Notes: a model not told the origin generated them from the sequence alone. DNA of 25,505 nt from JBOGIF01 sp050742415 (GCA_050742415.1 JBOGIF010000068.1:1-25505); one strand, 5' to 3'; positions 7,006 through 15,431 are shown, numbered from the stretch's first letter. Numbers and translations are program-made.

Positions 7006-7815
7006 CTAGCGGCAGGCCTTGACCAGGGTGGCGTAGGGATCGGTCGCCGGACCGCCCTTGGGGTGGGCCTCGAAGTGCAGGTGCGGTGAGGTGAACCGGG
7101 CGTTCCCCGTGTTGCCGACGTACCCGATCACCGTGCCGGCCGCCACCCGCCCCACGGCGCCGTAGCGGTCCAGGTGGGCGCCGTAGTAGCGGACGCCGTC
7201 GCTGCCCTGGAGCTGAACGGCCAGGCCTCCCATCGGGTTCGGGAACCGGGTCAGGACCCCCGAGACGGGCGCCACGACCGGCGTGCCCCGCGGAGCGAAG
7301 ATGTCGATGCCCTGGTGCGGGCCCGGACGGTCGGGCCGGACGTAGCCGAAGTCGTTGACGAACTGTGGCCGAGCGCTCACCGGGCAGAGCCAGCCGCGCC
7401 GCACGACCAGCACCCGGCCTGCCTGGAGACGATTGGGGTTCGTGATCCCGTTGGTGGTGGCCAACTCCGCCGCCGGCACGCCCAGCCGGCCGGCGATGGA
7501 GGACAGGGTGTCGCCGAACCGGACGGTGTAGCCCCCGCCGACAGCTCCGCCGGGCTCGGGGCGCGCTGTCGCCATCGTCGGCCCGGGCAGGACCAGGACT
7601 CGCCCGGCCAGCACGTGGGCCGGGTCGCGGATGCCGTTGGCGGCCGCCAGCTGGTCCAAGGGCACGCGGAGCCGGTTGGCGACGCCGCCGAGAGTGTCGC
7701 CTGGTCGCAGCGTGTAGGTGGCGGCTCGGGCCCGGCCCACGGGCGCACCCACGACAACGACGCCTGCGGTCGCCGCAACGAGGGCGATGACCATCGCCGT
7801 CCGTGCCGTTCGCAC
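7006..7815 (-). CDS. Secreted LysM-LysM-M23 peptidase
   Basis: A 269-residue exported cell-wall protein. The N-terminus is a signal peptide: basic residues, a hydrophobic run at 8-24, and a likely cut after ARA near residue 31. Two LysM peptidoglycan-binding repeats follow, YTLRPGDTLGGVANRL at 34-49 and YTVRFGDTLSSIAGRL at 96-111. The C-terminal M23 (LytM/peptidase M23) domain has the zinc ligands His167-xxx-Asp171 and the HLH pair His245/His247. All expected catalytic positions are present, so it is probably an active endopeptidase, although many actinobacterial homologues act as regulators of cell-wall hydrolases. Cys144 and Cys268 could form a disulfide. The start is GTG 7815 with a weak GGAG upstream; ATG 7794 is possible but would shorten the signal peptide. 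valS lies 112 bases upstream on the same strand. Confidence 0.93.
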   Translation of the reverse strand: MRTARTAMVIALVAATAGVVVVGAPVGRARAATYTLRPGDTLGGVANRLRVPLDQLAAANGIRDPAHVLAGRVLVLPGPTMATARPEPGGAVGGGYTVRFGDTLSSIAGRLGVPAAELATTNGITNPNRLQAGRVLVVRRGWLCPVSARPQFVNDFGYVRPDRPGPHQGIDIFAPRGTPVVAPVSGVLTRFPNPMGGLAVQLQGSDGVRYYGAHLDRYGAVGRVAAGTVIGYVGNTGNARFTSPHLHFEAHPKGGPATDPYATLVKACR

Positions 7816-7927
7816 TCTGCTTCGCTCCAGACCCTCCGCCCAAGGAGAACTTTAGCAACATTGTCCACAGGCACAACAGGCAGGCAGGCCCACAGCAGGC
7901 TCAGCAGGTCAGGAAGCGTCAGAAAGC

Positions 7928-10462
7928 TCAGACCGTGGCGCTCAGCTCCACGTCGACGGCCGGCTCGCCGCCGACCTCGGTCGTCAAGTGGTCGGCGCGG
8001 GACGCCTCCCGGACGTCGGCCTCGGCTGCCGCCAGGGCGGCGACGCGGTCGGCGGTGTCGCGGACCACGATCCGGTGGACCTCGGCCCGCATCGACACCT
8101 GGGCGGCTGTCTTCGCCTTCCGCACCTCGCCTAGCACGGCGGAGGCGACCTCCAAGATCGGGGCATCGCCGCGCCCGTCACCGCCGACCACCCCCTGCAC
8201 CTCGTCGGCAGTGGGCCACAGTGCCCGGTGGACCGAGCCCTCCTGCCACCAAGACCACACCTCCTCGGTTACGAAGGGCAGGAAGGGGGCGAACAGACGG
8301 ATGACGACGGATAGGGCGAGGTCGAGCGCAGCGGTCGCCGACGCCGCAGCCTCGGCGCCCTGGCTGCCGTAGGCCCGGCCCTTGACGAGCTCGAGGTAGT
8401 CGTCGCAGAAGGGCCAGAAGAAGCCCTCGGCCCGTTCGAGGGCGCGGGCGTAGTCGTAGCCATCGAGAGCCCGGGTCGCGCCCTCGACTGTGTCCGCCAG
8501 CCGGGCGAGCATCGACCGGTCGAGCGGTGCGGTCACCGGGCCGCCCGGTGCGCGATCGACGTGCGAGAGCACGAAGCGCGAAGCGTTGAGGATTTTGATG
8601 GCCAGGCGCCGGCCGACCTTCATCTGGTCCTGGTCGAAGGTGGTGTCGACTCCCGGTCGGCCCCTGGCTGCCCAATAGCGGGCGGCGTCGGCCCCGTTGG
8701 TCACGAGGAGGTCGAGGGGAGTGACGACGTTTCCCTTCGACTTCGACATCTTCTTGCGGTCGGGGTCGAGGACCCAGCCGGAGATGGCGGCGTCGGTCCA
8801 GGGCAGCGTGCCGGCCTCCAGATGGGAACGCACCACCGTGGAGAAAAGCCACGTCCGAACGATGTCGTGGCCCTGCGGTCTCAGGTCCATCGGGAAGACG
8901 CGCGAATACAGGTCGGGGTCGTCCTCCCAGGCGCCCGCTATCTGGGGCGTGAGCGACGACGTGGCCCACGTGTCCATCACGTCCGGCTCGCCCGTGAACC
9001 CGCCGGGCTGGTCGCGCTGGCCGGGCTCGAAGCCGGCAGGGACGTCGGTGGACGGGTCGATCGGCAGGCGGGCCTCGTCGGGGACGATCGGGTCGTCGTG
9101 GTCGACGGCGCCGTCGGCGCGAACGCGGTACCAGAGCGGGAATGGGACGCCGAAGAACCGCTGGCGGCTGACCAGCCAGTCGCCGTTGAGGCCCTCCACC
9201 CACGACTGGTACCGGCCCTCCATGTAGGGGGGGTGCCAACGCAGCTCCCGGCCCCGGGCGGCCAGCTCGGCGCGGTGCTCCATGGTGCGTATGAACCACT
9301 GCCGGCTGGTCACGATCTCCAGCGGCCGGTCACCCTTCTCGAAGAACTTGACCGAGTGCGTCACCGGCCGTGGATCGCCGACCAGCTCGCCGGAGGCGGC
9401 CAGCAGCTCGACCACCTGGCGGCGAGCCGCTTTCACGGTCGTGCCCGCCAGCTCCCGCCAGGCCGGCCCGTCGGGAACGCCCGATGGGGGGCTGTCGGTG
9501 ATGCGGCCGTCGCGCCCGACCATCGTGCGCACGGGCAGGCGCAGCTCCCGCCACCAAACCACGTCGGTCACGTCTCCGAAGGTGCAGATCATGGCCATGC
9601 CCGTGCCCTTGTCGGGTTGGGCCAGCGGGTGGGTGACCACCGGGACGGAGACTCCGTAGAGGGGGGTGGTGACCTGGCGGCCGACGAGCGGGCGGAAGCG
9701 CTCGTCGTCGGGGTGGGCCACCATGGCCACGCACGCCGCCAGCAGCTCGGGGCGGGTGGTGTCGATCTCGACGGCCTGCCCGTCGGGACCGCCGAAGCGC
9801 AGCCGGTGATAGGCGCCCGGGAGGTCACGGTCCTCGAGCTCGGCCTGGGCCACGGCGGTCTGGAAGTCGACGTCCCACAGCGTGGGTGCCTCGGCCTGGT
9901 ACGCCTCGCCGCGCGCCAACAGCCGCAGGAAGGAGCGCTGGGATACGCGGCGGGCACGCTCGCCGATGGTCGTGTAGGTCATCGCCCAGTCGACCGACAG
10001 CCCGAGCCGTCGCCACAGCGCCTCGAACGCCTTCTCGTCGTCGACGGTGAGCCGCTCGCACAGCTCCACGAAGTTGGGCCGCGAAACGGCTATCGGGGGA
10101 TCGGACGGCTTCGCGGGAAGGGACAGGTCGGGGTCGTAGGGCAGGGCCGGGTCGCACCGCACGCCGAAGTAGTTCTGCACCCGGCGCTCGGTAGGCAGCC
10201 CGTTGTCGTCCCAGCCCATCGGATAGAAGACCTGGCGCCCGCGCATCCGTTGGTACCGGGCGATGGTGTCGGTGTGGGTGTACGACAGGACGTGCCCCAC
10301 GTGCAGGGCACCGCTGACCGTCGGCGGCGGAGTGTCGATGGCGTAGACGGCGTCGCGGCCGGCGCGCCGGTCGAACCGGTAGGTGCCGTCCGCCTCCCAC
10401 CGCTCGCCCCACTTATCCTCCAGCCCTTCGAGGCTCGGCTTTTCCGGAACGGCGGGCGTCAT
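7928..10462 (-). CDS. valS: Valyl-tRNA synthetase
   Basis: An 844-residue class I aminoacyl-tRNA synthetase that charges tRNA-Val. Visible: the nucleotide-binding HVGH at 54-57 after PPPTVSGAL, KMSKS at 571-575 in KKMSKSKGNVVTP, and an editing (CP1) region including EIDTTRPELL and ALVGL-like threonine-rich blocks before residue 300. The segment GWDDNGLPTERRVQ after HVGH matches the archaeal-like ValRS branch rather than the E. coli type, which has a GTDHAGIATQ block. It ends without an obvious long C-terminal coiled-coil arm. ATG 10462 is 20 bases from the GTG of divergent cysS; the promoters overlap at a palindrome (10467-10481). Confidence 0.96.
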   Translation of the reverse strand: MTPAVPEKPSLEGLEDKWGERWEADGTYRFDRRAGRDAVYAIDTPPPTVSGALHVGHVLSYTHTDTIARYQRMRGRQVFYPMGWDDNGLPTERRVQNYFGVRCDPALPYDPDLSLPAKPSDPPIAVSRPNFVELCERLTVDDEKAFEALWRRLGLSVDWAMTYTTIGERARRVSQRSFLRLLARGEAYQAEAPTLWDVDFQTAVAQAELEDRDLPGAYHRLRFGGPDGQAVEIDTTRPELLAACVAMVAHPDDERFRPLVGRQVTTPLYGVSVPVVTHPLAQPDKGTGMAMICTFGDVTDVVWWRELRLPVRTMVGRDGRITDSPPSGVPDGPAWRELAGTTVKAARRQVVELLAASGELVGDPRPVTHSVKFFEKGDRPLEIVTSRQWFIRTMEHRAELAARGRELRWHPPYMEGRYQSWVEGLNGDWLVSRQRFFGVPFPLWYRVRADGAVDHDDPIVPDEARLPIDPSTDVPAGFEPGQRDQPGGFTGEPDVMDTWATSSLTPQIAGAWEDDPDLYSRVFPMDLRPQGHDIVRTWLFSTVVRSHLEAGTLPWTDAAISGWVLDPDRKKMSKSKGNVVTPLDLLVTNGADAARYWAARGRPGVDTTFDQDQMKVGRRLAIKILNASRFVLSHVDRAPGGPVTAPLDRSMLARLADTVEGATRALDGYDYARALERAEGFFWPFCDDYLELVKGRAYGSQGAEAAASATAALDLALSVVIRLFAPFLPFVTEEVWSWWQEGSVHRALWPTADEVQGVVGGDGRGDAPILEVASAVLGEVRKAKTAAQVSMRAEVHRIVVRDTADRVAALAAAEADVREASRADHLTTEVGGEPAVDVELSATV

Positions 10463-10466
10463 GGCA

Positions 10467-10481
10467 CGGTTACCGTAACCG
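10467..10481. promoter_or_regulatory. Palindrome with back-to-back -10-like motifs between valS and cysS
   Basis: CGGTTAC-C-GTAACCG is a perfect 7+1+7 palindrome filling most of the 20-base gap. On + it gives TACCGT, ending six bases before the cysS GTG. On - it gives TACGGT, ending nine bases before the valS ATG. TANNNT at this distance is the usual -10 arrangement of leaderless or nearly leaderless actinobacterial messages. No start-site data are available. Confidence 0.5.
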
Positions 10482-10482
10482 G

Positions 10483-11832
10483 GTGCTGCGGCTCCACGAC
10501 TCGGCGATAGGCCACCCCGTCGACCTGACGACGCGCGAGATCGGCCGCGTCGGGATGTACGTGTGCGGGCCCACGGTCTACGACCTGCCCCACATCGGCC
10601 ACGGCCGCTTCTCGCTCGTGTTCGACGTGCTGCGTCGTTACCTCGAGTGGTCGGGCCGTGAGGTCCGGTACGTCTCGAACATCACCGACCTCGACGACAA
10701 CATCATCCGCCGGGCCGAGCGCGACGGCGTCGCCTGGGAGGAGGTGGTCGAGCGCTACGAGCGCGCCTGGTACGACGCCATGGACCGTCTCGGAGTCAAG
10801 CGCCCGACCGCGGACCCACACGCCACCGCCTACGTCGACCAGATGGTGGAGCTGGTCGCCCGGCTGGTGGCCAAGGGCGCCGCCTATGAGACATCCGACG
10901 GCGTGTACATGGCCGTGGAGTCTGTCCCCGACTACGGGCTCCTGGCCCGCCAGCCGCTGGAGTCGCTCCTGGCCGGAGCGCGCGTGGAGGTGGGAGGCGA
11001 GAAGCGCTCGCCCCTCGACTTCGCTCTCTGGAAGAAGGCCAAGCCCGGCGAGCCGACCTGGCCAGCGCCCTGGGGCGACGGGCGCCCTGGCTGGCACACC
11101 GAGTGCGTCGTCATGGCCCTCGACCTGCTGGGCGACGGGTTCGACATCCACGGCGCCGGGCTGGACCTGGTCTTCCCGCACCACGAGAACGAGAGGGCCC
11201 AGGCGGTGGCCGACGGGCGCACCTTCGCCCGCCACTGGGTGCACAACGGGTTCGTGGAGGTGGCGGGCGAGAAGATGTCGAAGTCGCTCGGCAACTTCAC
11301 GACCCTCACCGAGTTGCTGGAGACCTACGACGCCCGGGCCTACCGGCTGGTCGTGCTCCAGTCGCACTACCGGGCGCCCGTGGAGGTGACGGGCCGTACG
11401 CTGGAGGCGGCTCAGAACACCCTGGCCGGCCTCGACGACTTCGCCCGGCGGACCGCCGACCTGCCGAGCGCGGTGCCCGACCCCGACGCCATCGACCGGT
11501 TCCGGGAGCTCATGGACGACGACCTCGATACGCCCGGGATCGTGGCCCATCTCTCCGACCTACGGCGCCGGGCCAACACCGCTCTCGATGCTGGCGACAC
11601 GCCTCTGGCCGCGGAGCTGGCGGCCGCGGTGCGAGAGATGGCGGGAGCCGTGGGCTTAGCGCTCGGCGGCGCCGGAGACGAGGTGGACGCCGAATCGGCT
11701 GCGCTGGTGGCACGCCGGGACGCGGCCCGGGCCGGGCGCGACTTCGCTGCCGCCGACGCCATCCGGGACCAGCTGGTGGGTCTCGGGTGGGTGGTGGAGG
11801 ACGCGCCGTCGGGCACACGCGTTCACCGGTGA
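10483..11832 (+). CDS. cysS: Cysteinyl-tRNA synthetase
   Basis: A 449-residue class I synthetase that charges tRNA-Cys in the cytosol. Zinc ligands are visible: Cys28 in MYVCGPTVYD, Cys208 in GWHTEC, and the His233/His234 and Glu237 group in PHHENE. HIGH appears as HIGH at 37-40 and KMSKS at 264-268 in EKMSKSLGNF. The C-terminal helical region ends in a DALR-like tail with ARRDAARAGRDFAAADAIRDQL, typical of CysRS. The related mycothiol ligase MshC is shorter and has a different insert, so CysS is preferred. The GTG start has no Shine-Dalgarno and a TACCGT six bases upstream, suggesting a leaderless message. It diverges from valS. Confidence 0.95.
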   Translation: MLRLHDSAIGHPVDLTTREIGRVGMYVCGPTVYDLPHIGHGRFSLVFDVLRRYLEWSGREVRYVSNITDLDDNIIRRAERDGVAWEEVVERYERAWYDAMDRLGVKRPTADPHATAYVDQMVELVARLVAKGAAYETSDGVYMAVESVPDYGLLARQPLESLLAGARVEVGGEKRSPLDFALWKKAKPGEPTWPAPWGDGRPGWHTECVVMALDLLGDGFDIHGAGLDLVFPHHENERAQAVADGRTFARHWVHNGFVEVAGEKMSKSLGNFTTLTELLETYDARAYRLVVLQSHYRAPVEVTGRTLEAAQNTLAGLDDFARRTADLPSAVPDPDAIDRFRELMDDDLDTPGIVAHLSDLRRRANTALDAGDTPLAAELAAAVREMAGAVGLALGGAGDEVDAESAALVARRDAARAGRDFAAADAIRDQLVGLGWVVEDAPSGTRVHR

Positions 11833-11967
11833 CTTTCGGGCGCCCGGCTGGTACCGTCGAGCCTTGAGGGAATTGGCTTTTGCACGGCACGGCACGATCA
11901 CATGTTCGTACAGCACGGCTCGGCAGTCCCCTCGGCATATCAGCTGACACAAAGGGGGATCGCCGAC
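11833..11967 (+). promoter_or_regulatory. 5' leader region of the cold-shock gene
   Basis: The 135 bases between cysS and the cold-shock gene carry no credible gene. AAAGGGGGAT lies about eight bases before the GTG as a strong ribosome binding site. Long structured leaders are common for csp messages, but I could not identify a definite promoter or cold-box here. Confidence 0.3.
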
Positions 11968-12168
11968 GTGGCGACCGGTACAGTCAAGTGGTTCAACGCC
12001 GACAAGGGCTTCGGGTTCATCTCGCAGGCCGACGGCGCAGACGTGTTCGTGCATTTCAGTGCCATACAGAAGGCCGGCTACCGCAGCCTCGATGAGGGGG
12101 AGCAGGTCGAGTTCGAGGTGCAGCAGGGCCCGAAGGGGCTGCAGGCGGCCAACGTCCGCCCGCTCTAG
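11968..12168 (+). CDS. Cold-shock protein, CspA family
   Basis: A 66-residue single cold-shock domain that binds single-stranded RNA and DNA. RNP1 is KGFGFIS and RNP2 is VFVHFSAI; the N-terminus ATGTVKWFN is canonical and the length matches the family. GTG 11968 is chosen from the conserved N-terminus and the AAAGGGGGA ahead of it; the frame is open further upstream but that part is not conserved. It is followed by a strong hairpin (12191-12220). Which paralogue it is (cspA, cspB and so on) cannot be told. Confidence 0.95.
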   Translation: MATGTVKWFNADKGFGFISQADGADVFVHFSAIQKAGYRSLDEGEQVEFEVQQGPKGLQAANVRPL

Positions 12169-12190
12169 AGCCTCCGGCTCGCAACGTGTT

Positions 12191-12220
12191 GACCGTGCCG
12201 CCCTCCGGGGCGGCACGGTC
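12191..12220 (+). terminator. Terminator hairpin after the cold-shock gene
   Basis: Two perfect 13-base arms, GACCGTGCCGCCC and its complement, enclose the loop TCCG, 22 bases past the csp stop. There is no T-run, as is usual in high-GC actinobacteria. Confidence 0.75.
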
Positions 12221-12242
12221 GCGTGTGCGCCCAGCATTCCAT

Positions 12243-12295
12243 CCGTTCTGGGGGCGTTCAGGGCGGCTATACGACCTTGAGCGTCCCCAGAACGG
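12243..12295. terminator. Long-loop inverted repeat between csp and adh
   Basis: Arms of 14 bases (12243-12256 and 12282-12295, CCGTTCTGGGG-type, one G-T wobble) surround a 25-base loop. It lies between convergent genes just before the adh stop, so it could end minus-strand transcription from adh. The long loop makes this less certain. Confidence 0.4.
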
Positions 12296-12310
12296 GTTGG
12301 TGGGCGTGGG

Positions 12311-13417
12311 TCAGTGGACGATGACGGAACGGGCGACCTGGCCGGCGGTCATGTCGTCGAAAGCGTCGTTGACGCCGGCCAGGTCGATGCGGCGGGTGAT
12401 CAGCTCGTCGAGCTTCAACTGGCCTTGGCGGTAGAGGTCGAGGTACCGCGGCACGTCGCGGTGGATGTCGGCCGAGCCGAACCAACAACCCTTGATCGTC
12501 CTCTCGGCCAGGATGACCCCGACCATGGCGGGCAGGCTCACCATGACGTCGAGAGACGGGATGCCGACGAGCACCGTCTGTCCTCCGCGGCGGGTCATGG
12601 CCATCGCCTGGTCGATCGTCGAGGCCGAGCCGATGGCCTCGAACGCCACGTCGGCGCCGCGCTGGCCGGTCATGTCGCGGACCGCGGCCACTGGGTCGGT
12701 CTTGGCCGCGTCTACGGTGAAGGTGGCGCCGAGGTTGGTCGCCATAGCCAGCTTGTTGGCGTGCACGTCGACCGCCACGATCTCGCCGGCACCGGCGATG
12801 CGGGCGCCCTGGATGACGTTCAGGCCGACGCCACCGCAGCCGAGCACGACCACGGTGTCGCCCAGCGCGATCTCGGCGGTGTTGAGAGCGGCGCCCACGC
12901 CGGTGAGCACGGCGCAACCCAGCAGGGCGGCCACGGCGAGGTCCAGATTTTCCGGCACTTTGACCACGCTCCACGCCGAGACCACGGTCACGGCCGAGAA
13001 CGTCCCGGTGCCCTGCATCTGGAACAGGTCGGCGCCGTCGAGTCGCAGCCGGGGCGTGCCGTCGAGCAAACCACCGGTGAGCAGGACGGCGTCGGCCTGC
13101 TGGCACAGGTGAGGTTGGCCCCGTTGGCAGAAGAAGCAGGTCCCGCACTGGGGGACCCACGAGACGACCACGTGGTCCCCGGGTCCCAGGCCTTCGACGC
13201 CCTCGCCCACCGCGTCGATCACGCCGGCTCCCTCGTGCCCCAGCACCGCTGGGAGAGGGATGGGCAGGATGCCGTCGCGCACGGAGAGGTCGGAGTGGCA
13301 CACGCCGGACGCGACAACCCTTACCCGTACCTCGCCGGCTCCGGGGGTGGCGACCTCCACGTCGTCGCGAATCTCGAGAGGCCGGCCGAGTCTGGTGAGC
13401 ACTGCGGCCCGGGTCAC
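12311..13417 (-). CDS. Zinc-dependent alcohol dehydrogenase
   Basis: A 368-residue medium-chain dehydrogenase that oxidises an alcohol with a nicotinamide cofactor. Catalytic zinc residues: Cys40 in GVCHSDL and His61-Glu62 in GHEGAG. The structural zinc lobe is Cys91-x2-Cys94-x2-Cys97-x7-Cys105 (CGTCFFCQRGQPHLC). The nucleotide-binding Rossmann turn is GCGGVG in VVLGCGGVGLNV. It resembles the class III / NDMA-dependent-like group in actinobacteria; the substrate is unknown. GTG 13417 overlaps the TGA of the preceding small membrane gene (GTGA), so it is the third gene of an overlapping set with the glycosyltransferase. Confidence 0.92.
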   Translation of the reverse strand: MTRAAVLTRLGRPLEIRDDVEVATPGAGEVRVRVVASGVCHSDLSVRDGILPIPLPAVLGHEGAGVIDAVGEGVEGLGPGDHVVVSWVPQCGTCFFCQRGQPHLCQQADAVLLTGGLLDGTPRLRLDGADLFQMQGTGTFSAVTVVSAWSVVKVPENLDLAVAALLGCAVLTGVGAALNTAEIALGDTVVVLGCGGVGLNVIQGARIAGAGEIVAVDVHANKLAMATNLGATFTVDAAKTDPVAAVRDMTGQRGADVAFEAIGSASTIDQAMAMTRRGGQTVLVGIPSLDVMVSLPAMVGVILAERTIKGCWFGSADIHRDVPRYLDLYRQGQLKLDELITRRIDLAGVNDAFDDMTAGQVARSVIVH

Positions 13418-13698
13418 GTCCGGTCCTGTCCCTGGGCGCGGCCTTCGCGCCGGTCTTCGCGGTCGGCGGCCTTGACCCCGTAGCCGACGATTATCGACGG
13501 TACGAGGGCGACCGAGCCCACGGCGAGGCTTGCGACCACGCCGTTCACGATCCCCGGTGTGAAGCTCGCCGACGCGCCTATCCCGAAGAGCGCTATGGCC
13601 AGCACGTAGAGGCCGTAGCCAAGTCGCTTGCCGGACCGGGACAGGTGGGCCATCCGGGCGCGCTGCGCCCACACCGGGTCGTGGTCGGTCGTCGTCAC
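13414..13698 (-). CDS. Small two-helix membrane protein
   Basis: A 94-residue protein with a basic N-terminal part (HLSRSGKRLGYG), two hydrophobic segments at about 30-50 and 55-80, and a charged Arg/Glu/Asp-rich tail. No known domain is recognised. The GTG at 13698 overlaps the stop of the upstream glycosyltransferase gene, and its own TGA overlaps the adh GTG, both as GTGA, so the three are probably translated in a coupled way. The frame extends further upstream to 13842, but that extension is antisense-like and overlaps the glycosyltransferase. Function unknown. Confidence 0.75.
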   Translation of the reverse strand: MTTTDHDPVWAQRARMAHLSRSGKRLGYGLYVLAIALFGIGASASFTPGIVNGVVASLAVGSVALVPSIIVGYGVKAADREDRREGRAQGQDRT

Positions 13699-14729
13699 GG
13701 CGCCCAGCCTCGCGCTTGTAGAAGGGCGGACAGGCGGGAGCGGAGCCGGTCGAGGGAGAAGTGGTGCCGGGCGATGGCGTGGTTGGTGTCGAGGAGCTCG
13801 GCGTCGGGATCGGCCAGCCACGCCGCGAGCGGGGCCGGGCACGCCGCAGGGAACCAGCGGAACCCGTGGGCGGCGATCTCCCGGGCCACCGGGTACGGCC
13901 CCACTGCGAACGGCTTGCGGTGGATCGCGGACTCAATGGTGGCGTTGCCGAAGCCCTCCCAGGACGACGGCAGGGCGACGACGTCGGCCGCGGCGTAGGC
14001 GTCGGCCAGGTCACAGCCCGGGGGCAGCCCTCGCGCGACCGGGACCGAGCTGTCCGCCAGCAACAGCCCGAGCTCCTCTCCGTAGCCGTCCTCGGCCGGG
14101 CCGAGGAGCCAGTAGGTGGCGCCCAGCGCCGCCGCCAGGCGGAGGGCGGCGGGTACGTCCTTGCGGGGGATGGCCCGGGTCGGGTGCAGCACCAGCGGTT
14201 GGCCGATGTCCACGCCGAGGGCGTCACGGGTGCGAGCCCGGTGGCCAGGCGCCGCGTCGGTGTCGAAGCAATTGGGGATGGCGACGGCGTCGATGCCCCG
14301 GTCGGCCAGCTGCGCCCGGCTCAGGTGGTTGACGGTTACGTGGGCCCACGCCGGGTCGTCGGCAGGGAAGCCGACGAGGTGGGCGTAGGCCGCCCTCTGC
14401 CAGGGGAGGTCGTGGTGGTGGAGCACCGCCGGCCGTCCCTTGAGTGCCTCGGCCATGGCCGCCGAGGCCGCCGGGTTGAGCGGCAGGGAGCAGAGGTTCT
14501 CGACGATCACCAGGTCGACGTCGTCGAAGGCCGTGTCGATGGCAAGGCGCTCCGGTGGTTCGGTGTCGTCGATGGCGAGGCCCGGCACAAGGCGGTCGGC
14601 CGTGCCACTCCCGGCGACGGTCACGGTGTCGAAGCCGAGCTCGCGCAGCACGCGCGCCCACTTGGAGGTCTCCACGGACACCCCGTCGTGGGCCGAGAAC
14701 CGGAACGAGACGAAGGCGACGACCGGCAT
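13695..14729 (-). CDS. GT-B fold glycosyltransferase (GT4-like)
   Basis: A protein of about 344 residues of the GT-B retaining type. The N-terminus MPVVAFVSFRFSAHDGVSVE carries the usual G-rich acceptor-side loop. Later come LHPTRAIPRKDV (donor-phosphate contact) and SSWEGFGNATIESAIHRKP, the E-x7-E-like motif of GT4. Cytosolic, transferring a sugar from a nucleotide donor; the acceptor is unknown. ATG 14729 is chosen because GGAGG lies 11 bases ahead and the conserved strand begins there; ATG 14756 is an alternative nine codons upstream without a ribosome binding site. It begins only a few dozen bases after the toxin gene and has no room for a separate promoter outside that gene. Confidence 0.87.
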   Translation of the reverse strand: MPVVAFVSFRFSAHDGVSVETSKWARVLRELGFDTVTVAGSGTADRLVPGLAIDDTEPPERLAIDTAFDDVDLVIVENLCSLPLNPAASAAMAEALKGRPAVLHHHDLPWQRAAYAHLVGFPADDPAWAHVTVNHLSRAQLADRGIDAVAIPNCFDTDAAPGHRARTRDALGVDIGQPLVLHPTRAIPRKDVPAALRLAAALGATYWLLGPAEDGYGEELGLLLADSSVPVARGLPPGCDLADAYAAADVVALPSSWEGFGNATIESAIHRKPFAVGPYPVAREIAAHGFRWFPAACPAPLAAWLADPDAELLDTNHAIARHHFSLDRLRSRLSALLQARGWAP

Positions 14730-14761
14730 GCCCGTGGAGACCTCCACTGGGAGCATGCCGG

Positions 14762-15220
14762 TTATTCGAACCCTGTCGAATACTTGGCGTCGAAGGGGTT
14801 CAGGGCGGAGATGCCGTCGAACTTCCGGAAGTCACGATCGTTGCTCCACACCTCGCCCACACCGTGCTCGCGCATCAGCGCGACAACGTGAGCGTCGGGG
14901 ACGAGTGCTCCTCGAGGTTGGACAGATCGAGCGATGCTCTGGAAGCCGCCCCAAAACCTGGCACCCTCCCCGGCCACCACGATCTGGGGTCGTCCGATCA
15001 GATCGTCGATGTCGGCCAGGGCGGCCTCCGGCGAGAGCGGAGCCTCAACGATTGCCGGATGGGTGATGATCCTCATGTAGCCGAGGAGCACGGGCCAGAA
15101 GAGGTAGGTGATCGACGGCGACGTCGCCACGTGCTCGAGCAGGGCCCGGGCCCGCGCGTGGCGGCTGGACGTTTCGTCTGCCGCGTAGACGAGGATGTTC
15201 ACGTCGAGCGTGGCGCTCAT
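14762..15220 (-). CDS. vapC: PIN-domain toxin (VapC-like)
   Basis: A 152-residue PIN-domain ribonuclease, the toxin of a type II pair. Acidic active-site residues are visible: Asp6 in LDVNILVYAAD, Asp in VPDAHVVAL and Asp residues in WSNDRDF. The usual second acidic residue is not seen in FWPVLLGYMRIITHP, as in one VapC subgroup. ATG 15220 begins the conserved fold; the frame upstream to 15262 overlaps the antitoxin. It follows the antitoxin by 10 bases. The RNA target is unknown. Confidence 0.88.
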   Translation of the reverse strand: MSATLDVNILVYAADETSSRHARARALLEHVATSPSITYLFWPVLLGYMRIITHPAIVEAPLSPEAALADIDDLIGRPQIVVAGEGARFWGGFQSIARSVQPRGALVPDAHVVALMREHGVGEVWSNDRDFRKFDGISALNPFDAKYSTGFE

Positions 15221-15230
15221 GTCGGCCCGC

Positions 15231-15431
15231 TCAGCGGCCGTCGAGGATGGCCCACACCGCATCCTTGTCCTCGAGGTCGATCTTGAGGCCCAGCGGCTTC
15301 GACGTCCACCGAAGCGGCGCCGGCTCCCCGTCCGCCTCCTCGTCGGCCAGCGCCTTGGCCAACAACTCGGAGGCGAGCTCGCCGAGGGTCTTCTTTTCTC
15401 GCTGCTGCCGGCGCTTCAGCTCACGAAGCAC
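15231..15431 (-). CDS. vapB: Ribbon-helix-helix antitoxin (VapB-like), start uncertain
   Basis: From GTG 15431 the product is 66 residues: VLRELKRRQQREKKTLGELASELL is the two-helix part of a ribbon-helix-helix domain, followed by an acidic toxin-binding tail. The DNA-binding beta-strand TTLDIDAS is encoded in the same open frame just upstream (15432-15458) but has no standard in-frame start. The only nearby ATG (15468) is out of frame and would stop after 15 codons. Either a non-standard start (ATA or ATT) is used, the protein has lost its strand, or one base is missing. Paired operator-like repeats lie immediately upstream. Confidence 0.72.
   Translation of the reverse strand: MLRELKRRQQREKKTLGELASELLAKALADEEADGEPAPLRWTSKPLGLKIDLEDKDAVWAILDGR

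Noticed and set aside
8561..10510. 649-residue open frame on + across valS
   Set aside because: Antisense shadow of valS; low-complexity, no domain.
12311..14227. Alcohol dehydrogenase extended upstream to 14227
   Set aside because: The part before GTG 13417 is out of frame with the small membrane and glycosyltransferase genes and has no domain.
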